From the NCBI GenBank assembly GCA_903632075.3, contig CAHIKZ030001199.1, forward strand, positions 235,001-299,000: a DNA stretch of 64,000 nucleotides. The letters are read 5' to 3'. The number at the start of each line of letters is the position of its first letter. Within the stretch, counting starts at the first letter, position 1. The notes beneath the pieces are model-generated. The model searched no databases. It was not told where the DNA came from and was given only the letters and a program-made list of their open reading frames with translations. Made by a program: the position numbers and the translations under genes. Below, piece after piece: positions 35,131 through 48,283 of this stretch. This DNA is from Acanthosepion pharaonis. Lineage: Eukaryota; Mollusca; Cephalopoda; Sepiida; Sepiidae.

Positions 35131-35520
35131 ATATAGATAGAGATGTGTACAGATGAAAGAAAGAAAGAGTGAACTAATGCACTGCTCAACGTATTATTCT
35201 TACGGACAGTGATTCACATGTCAGTTTAAGGTAAGTCTATTGAATTCATTTGAATGGATTTATCGTACTATGACGAGCAAATTTCTGTGAAACTTCAAGT
35301 CGGAAATTTTTTTATTCATTTATTCTCTAATGACTGTCGTCTTCTATACTCTCTCTTGCTTTTTCTTGTTCATCTTCTTTGTCATTTTTACCATATTGTG
35401 ATTTGTCTTCCCCAAAATAATCTTGATTTGAAAGTATGCTTAAGTAATTTGCTGGCCGACGTGCCCTGTTAGCTGTCATCCATCGTATATAGACTTAAAT
35501 GTGTAGGGTACATGCACGCG

Positions 35521-35525
<5 letters not shown>

Positions 35526-35563
<38 letters not shown>
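35526..35563. repeat. (AT)n microsatellite
   Basis: About 38 bp of AT dinucleotides. Confidence 0.95.
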
Positions 35564-35566
<3 letters not shown>

Positions 35567-35693
35567 AAGATATTTTATTTTTATACATTCTTTTTATAGA
35601 TACAAATATTAAAGTAAATGCTCTTTTTATAATAAACAGTATTAATAGCATTTACCGACCTGAATGTCTGAGAAATTTTCATAGAATCTATTC

Positions 35694-35776
35694 GTCCTCC
35701 GACAGGAATCGAACCTGTATCCTATACGGAACCGTCATGTAGCCTGACGTGCCTCAACCGATTGAGCCACAGAGGA
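35694..35776 (-). pseudogene. tRNA-like sequence (tRNA pseudogene or SINE head)
   Basis: On the minus strand: a 7 bp acceptor stem (TCCTCTG with CGGAGGA, one G-U); an A-box TGGCTCAATCGG; an anticodon stem CGTCA/TGACG; a long variable arm (TCC-GTAT-GGA-like); a perfect T-arm ACAGG-TTCGATT-CCTGT containing the B-box GGTTCGATTCC. Against a functional gene: the base before the anticodon is G where U33 is nearly invariant, the implied anticodon is CTA, the D-stem has a mismatch or bulge, and a second A/B-box unit is absent. Most likely a decayed class II (Leu/Ser-type) tRNA copy or tRNA-derived SINE. Confidence 0.6.
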
Positions 35777-36012
35777 TCGGTCGATTAGCAAGGCTGATTT
35801 TACTGCATTTAAACTACAATCTTCCATGAATCTCTCACGTACATTCATATCTGCTCAAAGCGTAATCAAATGTAAAGAAATGACGTCACACTTTATGAAA
35901 TGGACAAAGTCCGACAATTACTTTAAGACATTTTTGTGTTTATTCATTCTTAATTGTCGGACTTTGTTCTTTTCATAATGTGTGACTCCTTGATTTCCGG
36001 AGAACATTAATC

Positions 36013-36160
36013 TGCAAAAATTTAAATGCAATGTCAATCGCTATCTCTTGTTCACCTGATTAATGCTCAACAATAATTTTTTCTGTTCCTAATTTTTCCA
36101 CATCCTGTAAGCACTTGTGTTCTATTAGTATTCCTTCCTTACTTGGGTTGATTCCGATTA
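36013..36160 (+). repeat. Interspersed repeat, family X (copy 2)
   Basis: AAAATTTAAATGCAATGTCAATCGC at the left and TATTAGTATTCCTTCCTTACTTGGGTTGATTCCGATT at the right align with the other two copies. Followed by a short (GT)n run. Confidence 0.6.
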
Positions 36161-36689
36161 AAAATGTGTGTGTGTGTATGTGTGTGTGTGTTTGTATTTA
36201 AGAATATGTTTATCCATATATCAAAACCAATCTTATTTGGCTGATGACGCTAATTTTCATCTCCGTTATTGTAATCAAATCTTGCGTTTGCAAATCATGA
36301 AACAGAATAAATATAAGTTATTTTTCTGGCTCCATTGTTTTCTATGGAAATTTCCAGGAATCGAAAATGATCAGAATCTGGTAATATCATTTTTGTATTT
36401 CTTTGAAAATGCCGACTGCAAAAAGAGGTTCAAATTTTAAAATGTTGCTTTACCAGACGAACACTCAGATTAAATGTGATTCCCTATTTTTTGTGAGATA
36501 CTAAGAACTAAACGGACATTATTCTCCACAACTTTCTATCCAATTTAGATCTTAATAAAGTGTGTCTCTTTCGCATTGCACTATCCATTCACAGGAACTC
36601 ACCCAGATGCCTTCCGGTATCCAATTTATAACCGTTATATCCCATGAAATTATAAAACAAAAAATGCGCCTGTTAATATCTGTTCATAT

Positions 36690-36880
36690 TACTCAGATGA
36701 GGCATTTTAACTATTTACACTATTTAAATCGCAATTACATGACAGTGGAATTAGAACAATCTCCCCTCATGGACTAAATAAAGGGTTCGTTTCGAAATTC
36801 CAACATATACCACCTGAGTAAGGTCGGAGATTACAATGGCCGAACCATCGTGGATGTTTCAATGAAGATTATCACAATAG
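36690..36880 (+). repeat. Interspersed repeat, family H (copy 2)
   Basis: Aligns with 5,290-5,470: GGAATTAGAACAATCTCCCC, AAAGGGTTCG, CACCTGAGTAAGGTCGGAG and AATGGCCGAAC. Confidence 0.7.
36810..36853 (+). ncRNA. Hammerhead-like motif 7 (degenerate)
   Basis: CTGAGTA (36,814-36,820), a hairpin GGTCGGAG...AATGGCC, then GAAC (mutated GAAAC). CCAC (36,810-36,813) pairs with GTGG (36,850-36,853), whereas the 5.4 kb copy has TCAC/GTGA: pairing kept although the sequence changed. Core mutated. Confidence 0.4.
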
Positions 36881-37114
36881 TTCGAAAGATGTAAATATTT
36901 AAATTAAGCCGGTCAAATGTAAATATTTATAAGCGTATGTGAAAAGAGTTGGGCAAATTACCGAGATTTCGGCAGTGACAAACATATGATCTTAGATGAG
37001 AGAAAAATGAAAGAGGATTTGGACTGATATCAAGACATGAAGTTTTCGGGGATATCTGAAAGAATTATTGTTAAACTGAAAGTAAATCTTTCCAACATAT
37101 CGATCATAGTTTTT

Positions 37115-38030
37115 TTTTATATATACACTGACAGCACAAAGTACAGAAGAAGAAACTGAACAGTTTTTATTCTATGCCAGGCGACACCAAGACTCAATGC
37201 AAATCGAAATAAATTACAATTGCTAAGGTAGAATTGAATACAATGTATGCAATGAGAAAAATGGTGAAATAGTTGTCAAACTCAGACAAGGAACTCATAA
37301 TGAACGCGGAGAAAATTCGGTCTAATTGTAGTAGCGTAGACAACGCCTGGTTTCATGAAACAGCCAAGGCGTATATGGACATGGAGAAAGCCAGGAGGAG
37401 TAACGAAAAAACTAAATCAACTATATAACTATCAATAAAATGTTCAGACATTTAGTTTTAGACTGCAAAACATACCTACGTACCGACTGTGGTAGCAACA
37501 ATCTTTCTGTGTTATGTAAACTTAGATAAAGCTAAGGAAATTGTATATGGCCAAGGCGGCACACAAATTGCAAAAGGGCAGTCTTAAACGAGGCGAATCT
37601 GAAGGAGAAATATATGGACATTTTGAAAAATAGAAGCAAAGGACAAAATAAAAAGGAATCTCTCAGTGAGAGACATTATGAGAAATATTAGTAGTAATCA
37701 GCAATCAAGATCATGCCAAGAATATAAACTAAGATACAAGAATGAATGACAGAAGAAATTCTTGCATGAGGAGATCAGAAAACCATGACAAACAACACAA
37801 CATAATATAGAGCTTTGCACAAAGAAGTAAGTACCAAATGCAAGTAGGCGAAAAAGGAATGGCTCAACAAAAGTTGTGCAAAAAAAGAAAGCATGAGTAT
37901 CATAGATATATCAAATAGGAATCAAAATAAGAGAACAGCCAAAAAGATATGCTTATCAGCTTGATGCATAACCAACACTATTCGGAAGTTTGTTGGTCAA
38001 ACCATCTATCTCCGGACAGAAATGATTCCC
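37115..38030 (+). mobile_element. RTE-like LINE, endonuclease to RT-linker fragment
   Basis: In shifting frames: LTAQSTEEETEQFLFYA (the YAPT-xSEEE-xEQFY block of the AP endonuclease), then RQGTHNERGENSV (matching G-GERNERG-xL), then around 37,700-37,900 a CQEYKLRYKNE and an EEWLNKK-like region typical of the linker before RT. Numerous stops. Same class as the fragments at 24.6, 28.9 and 53.0 kb but covering the opposite end of ORF2. Confidence 0.65.
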
Positions 38031-38054
38031 AGAAGAGACTAAGTCGAAGTGTAT

Positions 38055-38185
38055 AGACTCGTCGTGGGGGACAGTTTTCCTACCCCGTTGTTTACGGGGT
38101 CAACGGGGAATTTTTTACCAAGCCTACGGGCTCGGATACCCCACAATAAACTTAGCCTTGTGCCGCATCCGACCGCATATGGGGG
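38055..38185 (+). repeat. Interspersed repeat, family Z (copy 1)
   Basis: Landmarks ACGGGGTCAACGGGGAATTTTTTACC, ACGGGCTCGGATACCCCACA, then TTGTGCCGCATCCGACCGCAT align with 58,660-58,745 in the same order (about 70% by eye). GC-richer than its surroundings. A 94-codon Lys-rich frame at 38,158-38,442 overlaps its right end and is unrecognised. Confidence 0.55.
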
Positions 38186-38444
38186 TTCATGAATATTTCA
38201 ACTGGAGGCATAAAAAACAAGGAGGGAAGATTGACATTAGAAAAAAAGGAAGCATACTTAACACATGGAAGGGATATATCGAAAAATACGTCGAAGACGA
38301 AAAAGTACAAGCAGCAATATACAGAAATATCGAAGGACCGGAAAAATCTGGAGTGAAATCAACACAGGCCAGATTAAAAAGAAACATAAAAAGAGATCGA
38401 TATAAAATTGAAATAGAGATCCTGACTATCTTAGAAAGGTAGGA

Positions 38445-39080
38445 ATCCAGCTCGGATCTCCCTAACTAGAACTTGTATCAGGAAAATTATTATTAACTCA
38501 TGAAAATACGCATTGACTGAAATTAACAATCGTGTAAGTTGCACATGCTTATCCATCAATATCAAAGTCCAAATTATTATTCTGTTTTCAGAGTTTTCCT
38601 TCTCTAAGATTGGTTGTCAGCTACGGCTAGACACCCACGTATGTCTATATTATTTGTCCGAAAGCGAATGCAACAATGTCGACTGGAGTTTGAAGATGCC
38701 AAGACGATTTCTCTTTCCGAGTTTCTAACCATCGTGCCACCTCACCATACCTGGGATATTTAGCAAAACTGATAATAATCATTGAATACTAATCAGAAAT
38801 AAGAGAGTTGAAGATTAGATTATCTTCAATGCGAACCATACAGGTGGGGGTTTATGATATTTTAAATAATGCATGGTGTCCCAGATATTGCCTAGATTGA
38901 AAAATCTAGTCATTTCAAAAAATTCGTTTCATTAGAAAAGGCTTAACATAAAAAAAGGTCAACGTAGAAATAGTTTAATATAGAAAAGGCTTAATAAAGA
39001 ACATTTAATGCATTAAGGGAATACACAATAATGTAGAAAAAGCATAAATAGAACGGACTTAGAAATAAACATTTCATGGT
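38445..39080. other. Unassigned AT-rich sequence
   Basis: Contains a short degenerate repetition of AGAAAAGGCTTAA(C/T)ATA at 38,934-38,990. Otherwise nothing recognised. Confidence 0.5.
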
Positions 39081-39135
39081 GAGTGACAGATCCATCAGTC
39101 CATTTGAGTACCAGAGGATCTGATGATCACTTTAA

Positions 39136-39138
<3 letters not shown>

Positions 39139-39203
<65 letters not shown>
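39139..39203. repeat. (AT)n microsatellite
   Basis: About 65 bp of AT dinucleotides. The bases just upstream (39,119-39,125) read CTGATGA but no GAAA half follows. Confidence 0.95.
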
Positions 39204-39204
<1 letters not shown>

Positions 39205-39207
<3 letters not shown>

Positions 39208-39700
39208 ATTGTGCAAATTAATTGAAACAACCGCTTTAGTTTTTTTTTTTTTTTTTTTTCACCATACGATCAGTTTTAGACCCACTGGAGGGACAGGGTG
39301 TAATCGATTTCTATTTTTTCTCATATTAAGTAATCGGCAGCGGCGTGCAGCAATGTGAATCTAGTTTAGGTGTGTATGATGAAATTTGTTTGGCCTTGAA
39401 AAATATTGCGTCATCCCTAATTGAATCAGATTTTTTTTCACGCCCAGATACTATTGTTTCGACTGTCGATAATTTGGCCTATGGACATTGTCTGCGATGG
39501 ACCTTACTCCAAAGAAGCTTACGAATATTGTAAGGCTGCACGAAAACACTGGCTAGCCTTACCAGTGAGCAAATGAGAGTAATATTCTACTGGCTCTTAA
39601 ACTCTCCTGATTATAATCTAATCGAGAATCTGTGGTCAATCTGCAAGGAACGATTTCGAGGAACTAACATGTCTACTGGGTCACTGTGTCATGTTTGCTT
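39205..39700 (+). mobile_element. Tc1/mariner-type transposon remnant
   Basis: The left edge CATTGTGCAAATTAATTGAAAC resembles the terminal repeat of a Tc1/mariner group. 39,573-39,675 encodes LNSPDYNLIENLWSICKERF, the C-terminal catalytic block of these transposases (D-NPIENLW-xxK). The intervening 300 bp has lost most of the ORF and both N-terminal helix-turn-helix domains. Confidence 0.7.
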
Positions 39701-39739
39701 GGAAATATTGGTTTTGTTTCAATTAATTTACACAAGAGA

Positions 39740-39740
<1 letters not shown>

Positions 39741-39799
<59 letters not shown>
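39741..39799. repeat. (AT)n microsatellite
   Basis: About 58 bp of AT dinucleotides. Confidence 0.95.
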
Positions 39800-39801
<2 letters not shown>

Positions 39802-40685
39802 CAATCAATTGTTTATACAACATGAACATTCATAAACTGAAAATATATTTCCATTTAATTATAAGGAAATTATACGACGTAAATATAATTTGTTTTTGGC
39901 TTCAACGGATATTTTCTTTCGATATCATTCTCCATGACATTAGTAAAAACTGTGGCTGAAGCCCTTAAAATTCTGTACAAATGTTATCCTTTAGTTATTA
40001 AATTCTGTTCTCTTTATTGATATCAACGCACACCTTATTTATATCCAAAGAAACGTATCAGGTTAACTCAAATCTGAAAAATATGGTGGCGTCATAATTT
40101 TGAATATTGGCGAAATTATGCGTCGAGCAAGATATTTTAAAAAATCCAAATTGATTCCACGGTGATTTTTTCTCAGAGTAATTTCCCTATATTAATCTAA
40201 TTTCTGAAAATTAAAATGAGAATTCTGATATGTTACATCATTTCTATCATGGATTTGAATTTTAAAGGCATATATTAATATACGGAAATAGAAGACAAAC
40301 ATGGAGCAGGAGCAAAGATAATATAAAAAATCATTATTCACAGTAAAGTTGCTTATCGAAAATATAAAAAAAAACAGTAAGAACCAACCGATTATAGATC
40401 CTCGCTCTTCAGGGCTAAAACTAGGAAAAACCTGAATATATGTTAAACAACTAAAAATTGAACGGAATATACTTTCAAAGACTCAGCAATTTAAATCCTA
40501 TATATTATATTTACAAACAGCAACCACTCCTCATTACAGTGTGAAGATTGATTGAACTTGATATAAATATTCAGTTGTTAACGCGAATGCACTCTGCTGA
40601 TTACTGTGGAAATGTTGATTTTTAACCTTTTACTTCCGCCGGCATAAATTTCAAATGAGTGCATAGGCCGGCAAACGTAATATAA
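39800..40685. other. Unassigned AT-rich sequence
   Basis: No feature recognised. Confidence 0.45.
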
Positions 40686-40689
40686 GAAT

Positions 40690-41655
40690 GCCATACCTAG
40701 TTCTCTCTAACAATTTAACACCGAACTTTAAACCGGTAGCTACTATATCTACGGGACACAAAAAGTATAATAAATTATTTATCCAAACCGACGTGACTCG
40801 TATATTGAAGAAAGGAATGATTGAAACCAGTCATTTGCCGTGCAGAGCCCAGGTCTTCGTAGAAAAGAAACAAACAAATGGTAATCGTCTATTCCCATAT
40901 GATAAACCCATTTGCTTTGCTGGATGCTAACTTCTGACAAGAATAGAAGATATGATAAAGAAAATAACCAAAAAAAAAAAAAAAATATATATTTAGTACT
41001 CTGGACCAAAAGAACCTACTGTCAGGTAGCTATAAGGCTCAGCGATGTCCTAGGTATTCGAGGTCAGAGACAAAATCTATCAATTTTTCAGAATACTATT
41101 TTGTGAGATAAACTGGTTAGCTAGTTTTCAACGATAATATCAAAAGAGTACCTGAAAGACACCCATGTTTTCATCGATAATGTAACTATTTGCGGAAAAA
41201 AAAACGAGCGGAACATGACAAAAATATTAAATTATTTATAGCGGTTTTTAAAAATGACACGCTTAAGACCTAAAAATGTAAAATTACTCGGGTACATTAT
41301 AAATAAAAACAACCTAAAACCCGAAACAAAACATCTCAATCCATTAATCAACCTCCCGGTCACATAAGATTTACCTCTCTGTGCCATGCATTAGGAATGT
41401 CTGTATACTATGCACATTACATATCGTTTTTTCGGACACAAATCCACACTCTAACAGCAATATCAAATATTCCATATCAGAGAATGTTTTTACCGATGTA
41501 CTAAGCAAAAACCGTACTACTCCCGATCAGACACTACCTCTGGTAGTAGAGACAGACGTCACAACTGCCTCTTTAGGACAGTCTTTAAGACAGGAGACAT
41601 TTGTAAACATATTCTGTTGCACTCGCGTAAATATAAATTTAGTAGGTTGAAGACT
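40690..41655 (+). mobile_element. Ty3/gypsy-like pol remnant (RT and RNase H)
   Basis: In order: TDVTRILKKGMIETSHLPCRAQVFVEKK (the RT opening, matching L-x-GIIE-S-SPW-A-V-VKK); RIEDMIKKI; STLDQKN...YQVAIRLSD (around 40,995-41,050); FHR-NVTICG-like residues of the YLDD region (41,160-41,200); KLLGYIINKNNLKPETKHLNPL (41,280-41,345); SLCHALGMSVYYAHYI (41,378-41,425); PLVVETDVTTASLGQSLRQE (41,535-41,600), the start of RNase H. Several frameshifts and stops. No LTRs, protease or integrase recognised. Confidence 0.8.
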
Positions 41656-41719
41656 TAAAGAACAAAAGGCGTCACATAAACATATTTTCAAAATTATCAT
41701 AATTATTTTCCCTAAAAAT

Positions 41720-41720
<1 letters not shown>

Positions 41721-41766
<46 letters not shown>
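41721..41766. repeat. (AT)n microsatellite
   Basis: About 45 bp of AT dinucleotides forming the left boundary of the duplicated segment. Confidence 0.95.
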
Positions 41767-42735
<969 letters not shown>

Positions 42736-42886
42736 AGGATTAGACAACATATATTTTATATATAAAGAAATAATCATATCATTCAATGGATTAACAGTAT
42801 TTTAATGCATACCTTATGTTTTACTAGCGAAGAGATTTCGCCATTAATCGCATTAATACTGCTGATTGATTCTATGTATGATTATT

Positions 42887-42891
<5 letters not shown>

Positions 42892-42961
<70 letters not shown>
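42892..42961. repeat. (TC)n-(TA)n-(TG)n compound microsatellite
   Basis: Short TC run, AT run and about 14 TG units. Confidence 0.95.
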
Positions 42962-42963
<2 letters not shown>

Positions 42964-43245
42964 AAGTGTGTGTAAGTCTTTGTGTGAGTATAGATGAATT
43001 AATGTCGTTAAGCTGATAGACATATGAGTTGCAGTGAAAAATGAAGATCCTTTTTTCATTTTAGTTTACCTCAAAAAAGAGTCGCTGGATGTAGAATTTT
43101 ATTGCGTGAGATTATTTTAAGTGGAGTTGAAGATGTAAGACAGAAGTATATATATATATTGAACATCGATGGTTTAGATATAGGTTTGATTTTCCTGGTC
43201 TTGGGGTGATTGAGAATGTAGTCAGGGAAGCATCCGCTCGGAGGA

Positions 43246-43363
<118 letters not shown>

Positions 43364-43369
43364 CGAAGT

Positions 43370-44070
43370 ATGAGGAACTTAAAACAAAGTAAATAATGAT
43401 AGAGATTTCGTTATATATCACTGCCAAATAAAAAGTATCGGGGTAAAAGCTATTATTACGTGAATTATTTTGATGAGAACTAAATCTTTGAAGTGTAAGT
43501 GACAAAGATGTAAAGATTGCCTTTTATAGAAATGCAACAATCTAGAAATATATTTTGCCCTCATCAATTTACACCAAGATAGGCAATAAATCCACAATGA
43601 TGCAAAGGAATACTGAGTACTAAAGAATATAAGAAAACTACTATTTATTAGATAGGACAATAAAAAACAAGAAATAAGAAAATAGTAGATAATGATCGAC
43701 ATTGGATTTAAGCCTTTTAAGATTAAATTTGAAGTTGAAGACGGAAGCGTGTTTCATAAGTGAGAAGTGCGATATCAGAAACTGTTTATGATTACATCTA
43801 GCAATTTTAACTGTAAAATAATAAGACCTTGCTGCCACATTAGTACTGTGCATAAATTCATACATTATACGCAGCAAGGAAGAAAGATCAAATTAATTGC
43901 CCCGAAAGAAGTTATAAGAAGGGTAGAGCAAAGCTATGTTACGACGGTTGGAAATGGACTAAATCCGAGGTGCAAATAGCTTGAAACACCAAGCTGAAGA
44001 ATCAACGTATGGCATTATGTATGTTTAGATATATAAAATACGTCTGATATTTACCATTGGGCACTTTCTT
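43370..44070. other. Unassigned AT-rich sequence
   Basis: Overlapping short open frames on both strands, none with a recognisable domain. Confidence 0.45.
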
Positions 44071-44080
44071 ACACTCTCGT

Positions 44081-44329
<249 letters not shown>

Positions 44330-44334
44330 TTTTA

Positions 44335-44337
<3 letters not shown>

Positions 44338-44373
<36 letters not shown>

Positions 44374-44416
44374 TTATATTTATTCATTTGATCATATTTA
44401 TATTAACAAACACACA

Positions 44417-44498
<82 letters not shown>
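44338..44498. repeat. (AT)n, (AC)n and (AT)n tracts
   Basis: AT run 44,338-44,371, AC run 44,407-44,475 and AT run 44,476-44,498. Confidence 0.95.
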
Positions 44499-44656
44499 AG
44501 TAAATGGATTTCTCCATCTGCATTACAGTAAGTAATAAACATAAATATTTAAATTTTACAACGTTTAAATATCAATTACTTGTTGACGATTACCACCTGA
44601 ATGAAAATGAATGTACCTGGGAGCAACAAGATATATATTTTATTAGTAATTCGTGT

Positions 44657-44658
<2 letters not shown>

Positions 44659-44717
<59 letters not shown>
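44659..44717. repeat. (AT)n microsatellite
   Basis: About 58 bp of AT followed by degenerate GT-rich sequence. Confidence 0.95.
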
Positions 44718-44720
<3 letters not shown>

Positions 44721-45600
44721 TATGCTCGTGTTTGTGCGTATTTTTGCGTGTGTGTCTTTGAGATTGTGTCTCCCCATATATGGAACCCGCTGCCTTTGCA
44801 TGAAGGACTGTAATTGACTGCCTTATTACTATGAATAATGCGCAGAAATTAAGTTAATTGTTTTTTTTTTCAAGGCCTTTGTGCAACGTTTGGTACTTCC
44901 CTTTCTACCTACATTGATTCATGTTTTCGCATCGCCAAATGAAATTAAGTTAATGAAAATTACGCCGCTACCTTTGAAGCAACTCTTCTTTCGAACGTCG
45001 TGCCAGACACGCAAGCTCTTTTGATGGAAAAACAGATTAGAATAAAATCAATGGATTCGCGTCTGGACTCTTCAGATGTGGAACATTATATTTTATTGTT
45101 ATTTTTTATGCAGACATCGCCACAAAGAGCCACCTGTATATAAAAGGTACTTTTGCGACAGAAGAAATAAAAAAAAAACAATGAAGGTTATTCTGTACGA
45201 GCAAAATCTCTAAAGCTGTAAAGAACCAGACGAAAAATACAATACCCCGACAACGGCATTTCTTCCAGTTTTTATACTAAAGTTCACGCAATACAAATAA
45301 TGTGTTACTGTTAAAATGGTTAAGAGTATTTCGGTTCGCAACGAAAGAACAATATTTTATTTCAAATTGTTTAACCTACGAACTGTTATTTGTAATAATG
45401 AACGTTTATTATTGTTAGTCACATCATACGAAATGCCTTGTTTCCACTCACAGAATTGTTACTTTGGGTGACAGCTCTGCAAGAAAATAGTCTTTAGTTT
45501 CTGTAGTGTAACGGTTGCGCAATGTTAACGTATATTCGTAATACTTAATTTAATACAATACAAAGCTAGTGAGCCACTGAAGATAGACGTCTAAATTAAA

Positions 45601-45712
45601 ACTAGGATGGCCAGCACCTTTGACATCTTTATTTCCATTACGCAGTGAAGCAGCCATCTCTAAAATATTCAATATTCAAGTCAGGAATAACTAGTCTGAA
45701 AATAAATTCACA

Positions 45713-45796
<84 letters not shown>

Positions 45797-46115
45797 TATG
45801 TGTGTGTGTATAGATAGATAGATAGATAAGTAGATAGGTACATAAACACAAGTATTATATCTTGTGAGAAATTTTTCAATGCATTTACCCTATAAATAGC
45901 CTAGGTGTCAAAAACGACACCTCGGCCATTCAAGGTAAAACCTCAAATATCAGCTATTCAACTGAATATTTTTAAAGAATTAAGTCTGTTAAGCATCTTT
46001 GCTAAAATTCAACAATTCTCCATAAGCCCCAGCATCGAACCAAAACTAGTTATTCCATAGTAATTTGTTGAAAATTTGAAGGTATCGAAAACGACACCTC
46101 GGCCATCCTAGTGTT
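45601..46115. repeat. Three copies of a CGACACCTCGGCCAT motif
   Basis: AACGACACCTCGGCCAT occurs at about 45,913-45,929 and 46,089-46,105 on the plus strand. TAGGATGGCC-AGCACCTTTGAC at about 45,603 matches the reverse complement of the second copy with its flank (GGCCATCCTAGTGTT). An (AT)n tract sits at 45,719-45,792. Possible remnants of one small element. Confidence 0.5.
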
Positions 46116-46610
46116 AACAATGAGAATTAAGAATGAGGATTTTGATAGGAATGCAAAAAGAACTTGCTAGAAAATTATGATTATGGACATAAGGTGTAAA
46201 AATGGCAGTCTACCATTGAGTTAAAGCTAATATTTTAGTGCACAAAACGTCTGTTTCACAAAGTAGAATTTTTCAGAGAAAAGCTCTGCAAACTGTTCCT
46301 TTCGATGTTGTAGACCAAATCCAAAAACAGTTATGCAATGTGATAGGTTTTGCCCTGGCAACTTGACTGCAGTCACTTTCTCACAAATATGATGTAGCTT
46401 CCTTCTGTCTTTCCTATACATGGCAACTGCTTTGACGAGCTACTTTCACTGATACACTAACTGCATGAATTTAAGCATGCTACTAGGTTGACATCTCAAC
46501 ATGACGAAACAGTTAAATGTAACAGCCACTTCTACTCCAACAGCTTCATCTCTCGCATTTCTCGAAAGTGGTACTCTCTTCGTCTTATTACTTTCCTGGT
46601 AGCTATAATC

Positions 46611-46775
46611 GTCAAATATTCAAATGAAATGTCAATTATCATCGTCTCATTCTTTGATCTTGATCACCGTCCTTCTCTTGATACTTTCCTCAAACAACCT
46701 TCTTTACTTTTTCTTTCACTGTCGGTAACATCTTGCGTGCTAGTGGCACTCCCACCTTGCTTGGGGTGTAATGCT
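46611..46775 (+). repeat. Interspersed repeat, family X (copy 3)
   Basis: TCAAATGAAATGTCAATTATC at the left and GTGCTAGTGGCACTCCCACCTTGCTTGGGGTG at the right correspond to the other copies. The C/T-rich interior is similar in character. Confidence 0.6.
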
Positions 46776-46958
46776 TTAAGATAAGATTGTTATTCAGAGA
46801 CCGATCGGCTTCCAATATCACAGAGTAAAGAGTATATCTTCCACCATAAAAATGGGTAAACAATTTTGAACGCTATCAAGGTTGAGTAAAGTGAGGGGGT
46901 GATGTAATAGCACCTTTTAAATCAAATTTCTTTCTTGTAAAGATTATTTCATATATAA

Positions 46959-46966
<8 letters not shown>

Positions 46967-47031
<65 letters not shown>
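46967..47031. repeat. (AT)n microsatellite
   Basis: About 65 bp of AT, left boundary of the segment holding motif 9. Confidence 0.95.
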
Positions 47032-47036
<5 letters not shown>

Positions 47037-47087
47037 CACTACCCATCAATTTCTAATCCCATTTTTTCCTTTCATTTCGTTGTTGGA

Positions 47088-47151
47088 ATTGTTACCTGAT
47101 GATCCGGAGTCCTTTAAAAAGGATTTTGGTGAAATAAATTATTGTAATGGT
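47088..47151 (+). ncRNA. Hammerhead-ribozyme-like motif 9 (intact core, long stem II)
   Basis: CTGATGA (47,096-47,102). A hairpin of about 12 bp follows (CCGGAGTCCTTT with AAAGGATTTTGG, three G-U pairs). Then GAAA (47,131-47,134), palindrome ATAA-A-TTAT (47,134-47,142) and T47143 as the possible cleavage nucleotide. Stem I can form between ATTGTTAC (47,088-47,095) and GTAATGGT (47,144-47,151), 8 bp with three G-U pairs. An (AT)n tract follows about 110 bp downstream. Core and all three helices are present, but the G-U wealth weakens stability. Confidence 0.6.
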
Positions 47152-47260
47152 ACCTTAAATTGGTCTGTTTTTCATTAAATATTAGCTCTGTATTCACATT
47201 GAGCTCTCAGGATTTCATCCTCCTTGGAATTACCCATTCGGTTTACCAAGTTCTTCGTAA

Positions 47261-47262
<2 letters not shown>

Positions 47263-47300
<38 letters not shown>
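47263..47300. repeat. (AT)n microsatellite
   Basis: About 38 bp of AT dinucleotides. Confidence 0.95.
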
Positions 47301-47302
<2 letters not shown>

Positions 47303-47513
47303 GAAATGAAATAAGATTAAGGGAGAATTATTTCAATTTTTTCTGCTTTTGTTTTATAAGTTATTTTTTTTATACATATAACTTATTTAAGTAAATGTGA
47401 TCTTTTTTAATTAAACTAAACTTCGGTAAATGTAATTAATACTGATTAATTAAAACATGTTTTTTATGTAAATAGATTATATCTATAAATATAAGGTATA
47501 AACAAAAATATAT

Positions 47514-47515
47514 AC

Positions 47516-47564
<49 letters not shown>

Positions 47565-47565
47565 C

Positions 47566-47641
<76 letters not shown>
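47514..47641. repeat. (AT)n/(CATA)n compound microsatellite
   Basis: AT runs interrupted by six CATA units at about 47,559-47,580. Confidence 0.95.
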
Positions 47642-47644
<3 letters not shown>

Positions 47645-48283
47645 GACGCAGTATATTTTTTGTTGAAGCATGATCCATTGAATAATATACATATATTATG
47701 TCTATTTTTATAATAAATCTTTCTAATTCTCTAATTAAATCCCCTGTTGTTCTTGTTAACCAAAGTATTTTCGATCTTTTCAGGGACGATTTGCGATGAC
47801 AAACTTCAGGCAACTGTTATAATAATTTTTAAATTAACCATTACAGCTACGGTGTTTTTGTAAACAAGCATCCACAATGTAAAGGTGCTAAGCTGTGATA
47901 GTAAAAATGCAGCAAGTGGTTAAATGTTAGTTAAATGCATTTTGAATCATTGCTACAACGCTTTTAATAAATTTTGTTCGTTGTTGGCTTCTTGCTTTAG
48001 ATATAGAGGGTTTTCAGAATTTCGAGATTTTTAAAAAAAATATTTTCATGATGTATTATATTGGTGTTGTCAACAGGTATTTTTCTGTATTATGAATTCG
48101 GACAGGGATGTGCATTTAAATAACGTGCGATAGAAACATGCATCCAATAATAGAGTTATAATGTTATAGTCGTGTACTTTTATGTTAGTTGTTAGACGAA
48201 GGAATACACCTATGATTGGCGCTCGAAATACTTTTCTTAAAGATATATGTACATGTCTGCAGTGTATTACTTAATACTACGTT

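Noticed and set aside
36240..36246. CTGATGA as another hammerhead
   Set aside because: No hairpin plus GAAA follows within a plausible distance.
39119..39125. CTGATGA immediately before an (AT)n tract
   Set aside because: The order fits the pattern but the GAAA half and stems are absent; at best a truncated copy.
45128..45145. TATA-like GTATATAAAAGGT as a host promoter
   Set aside because: No downstream exon or other promoter evidence; such words are expected in AT-rich DNA.
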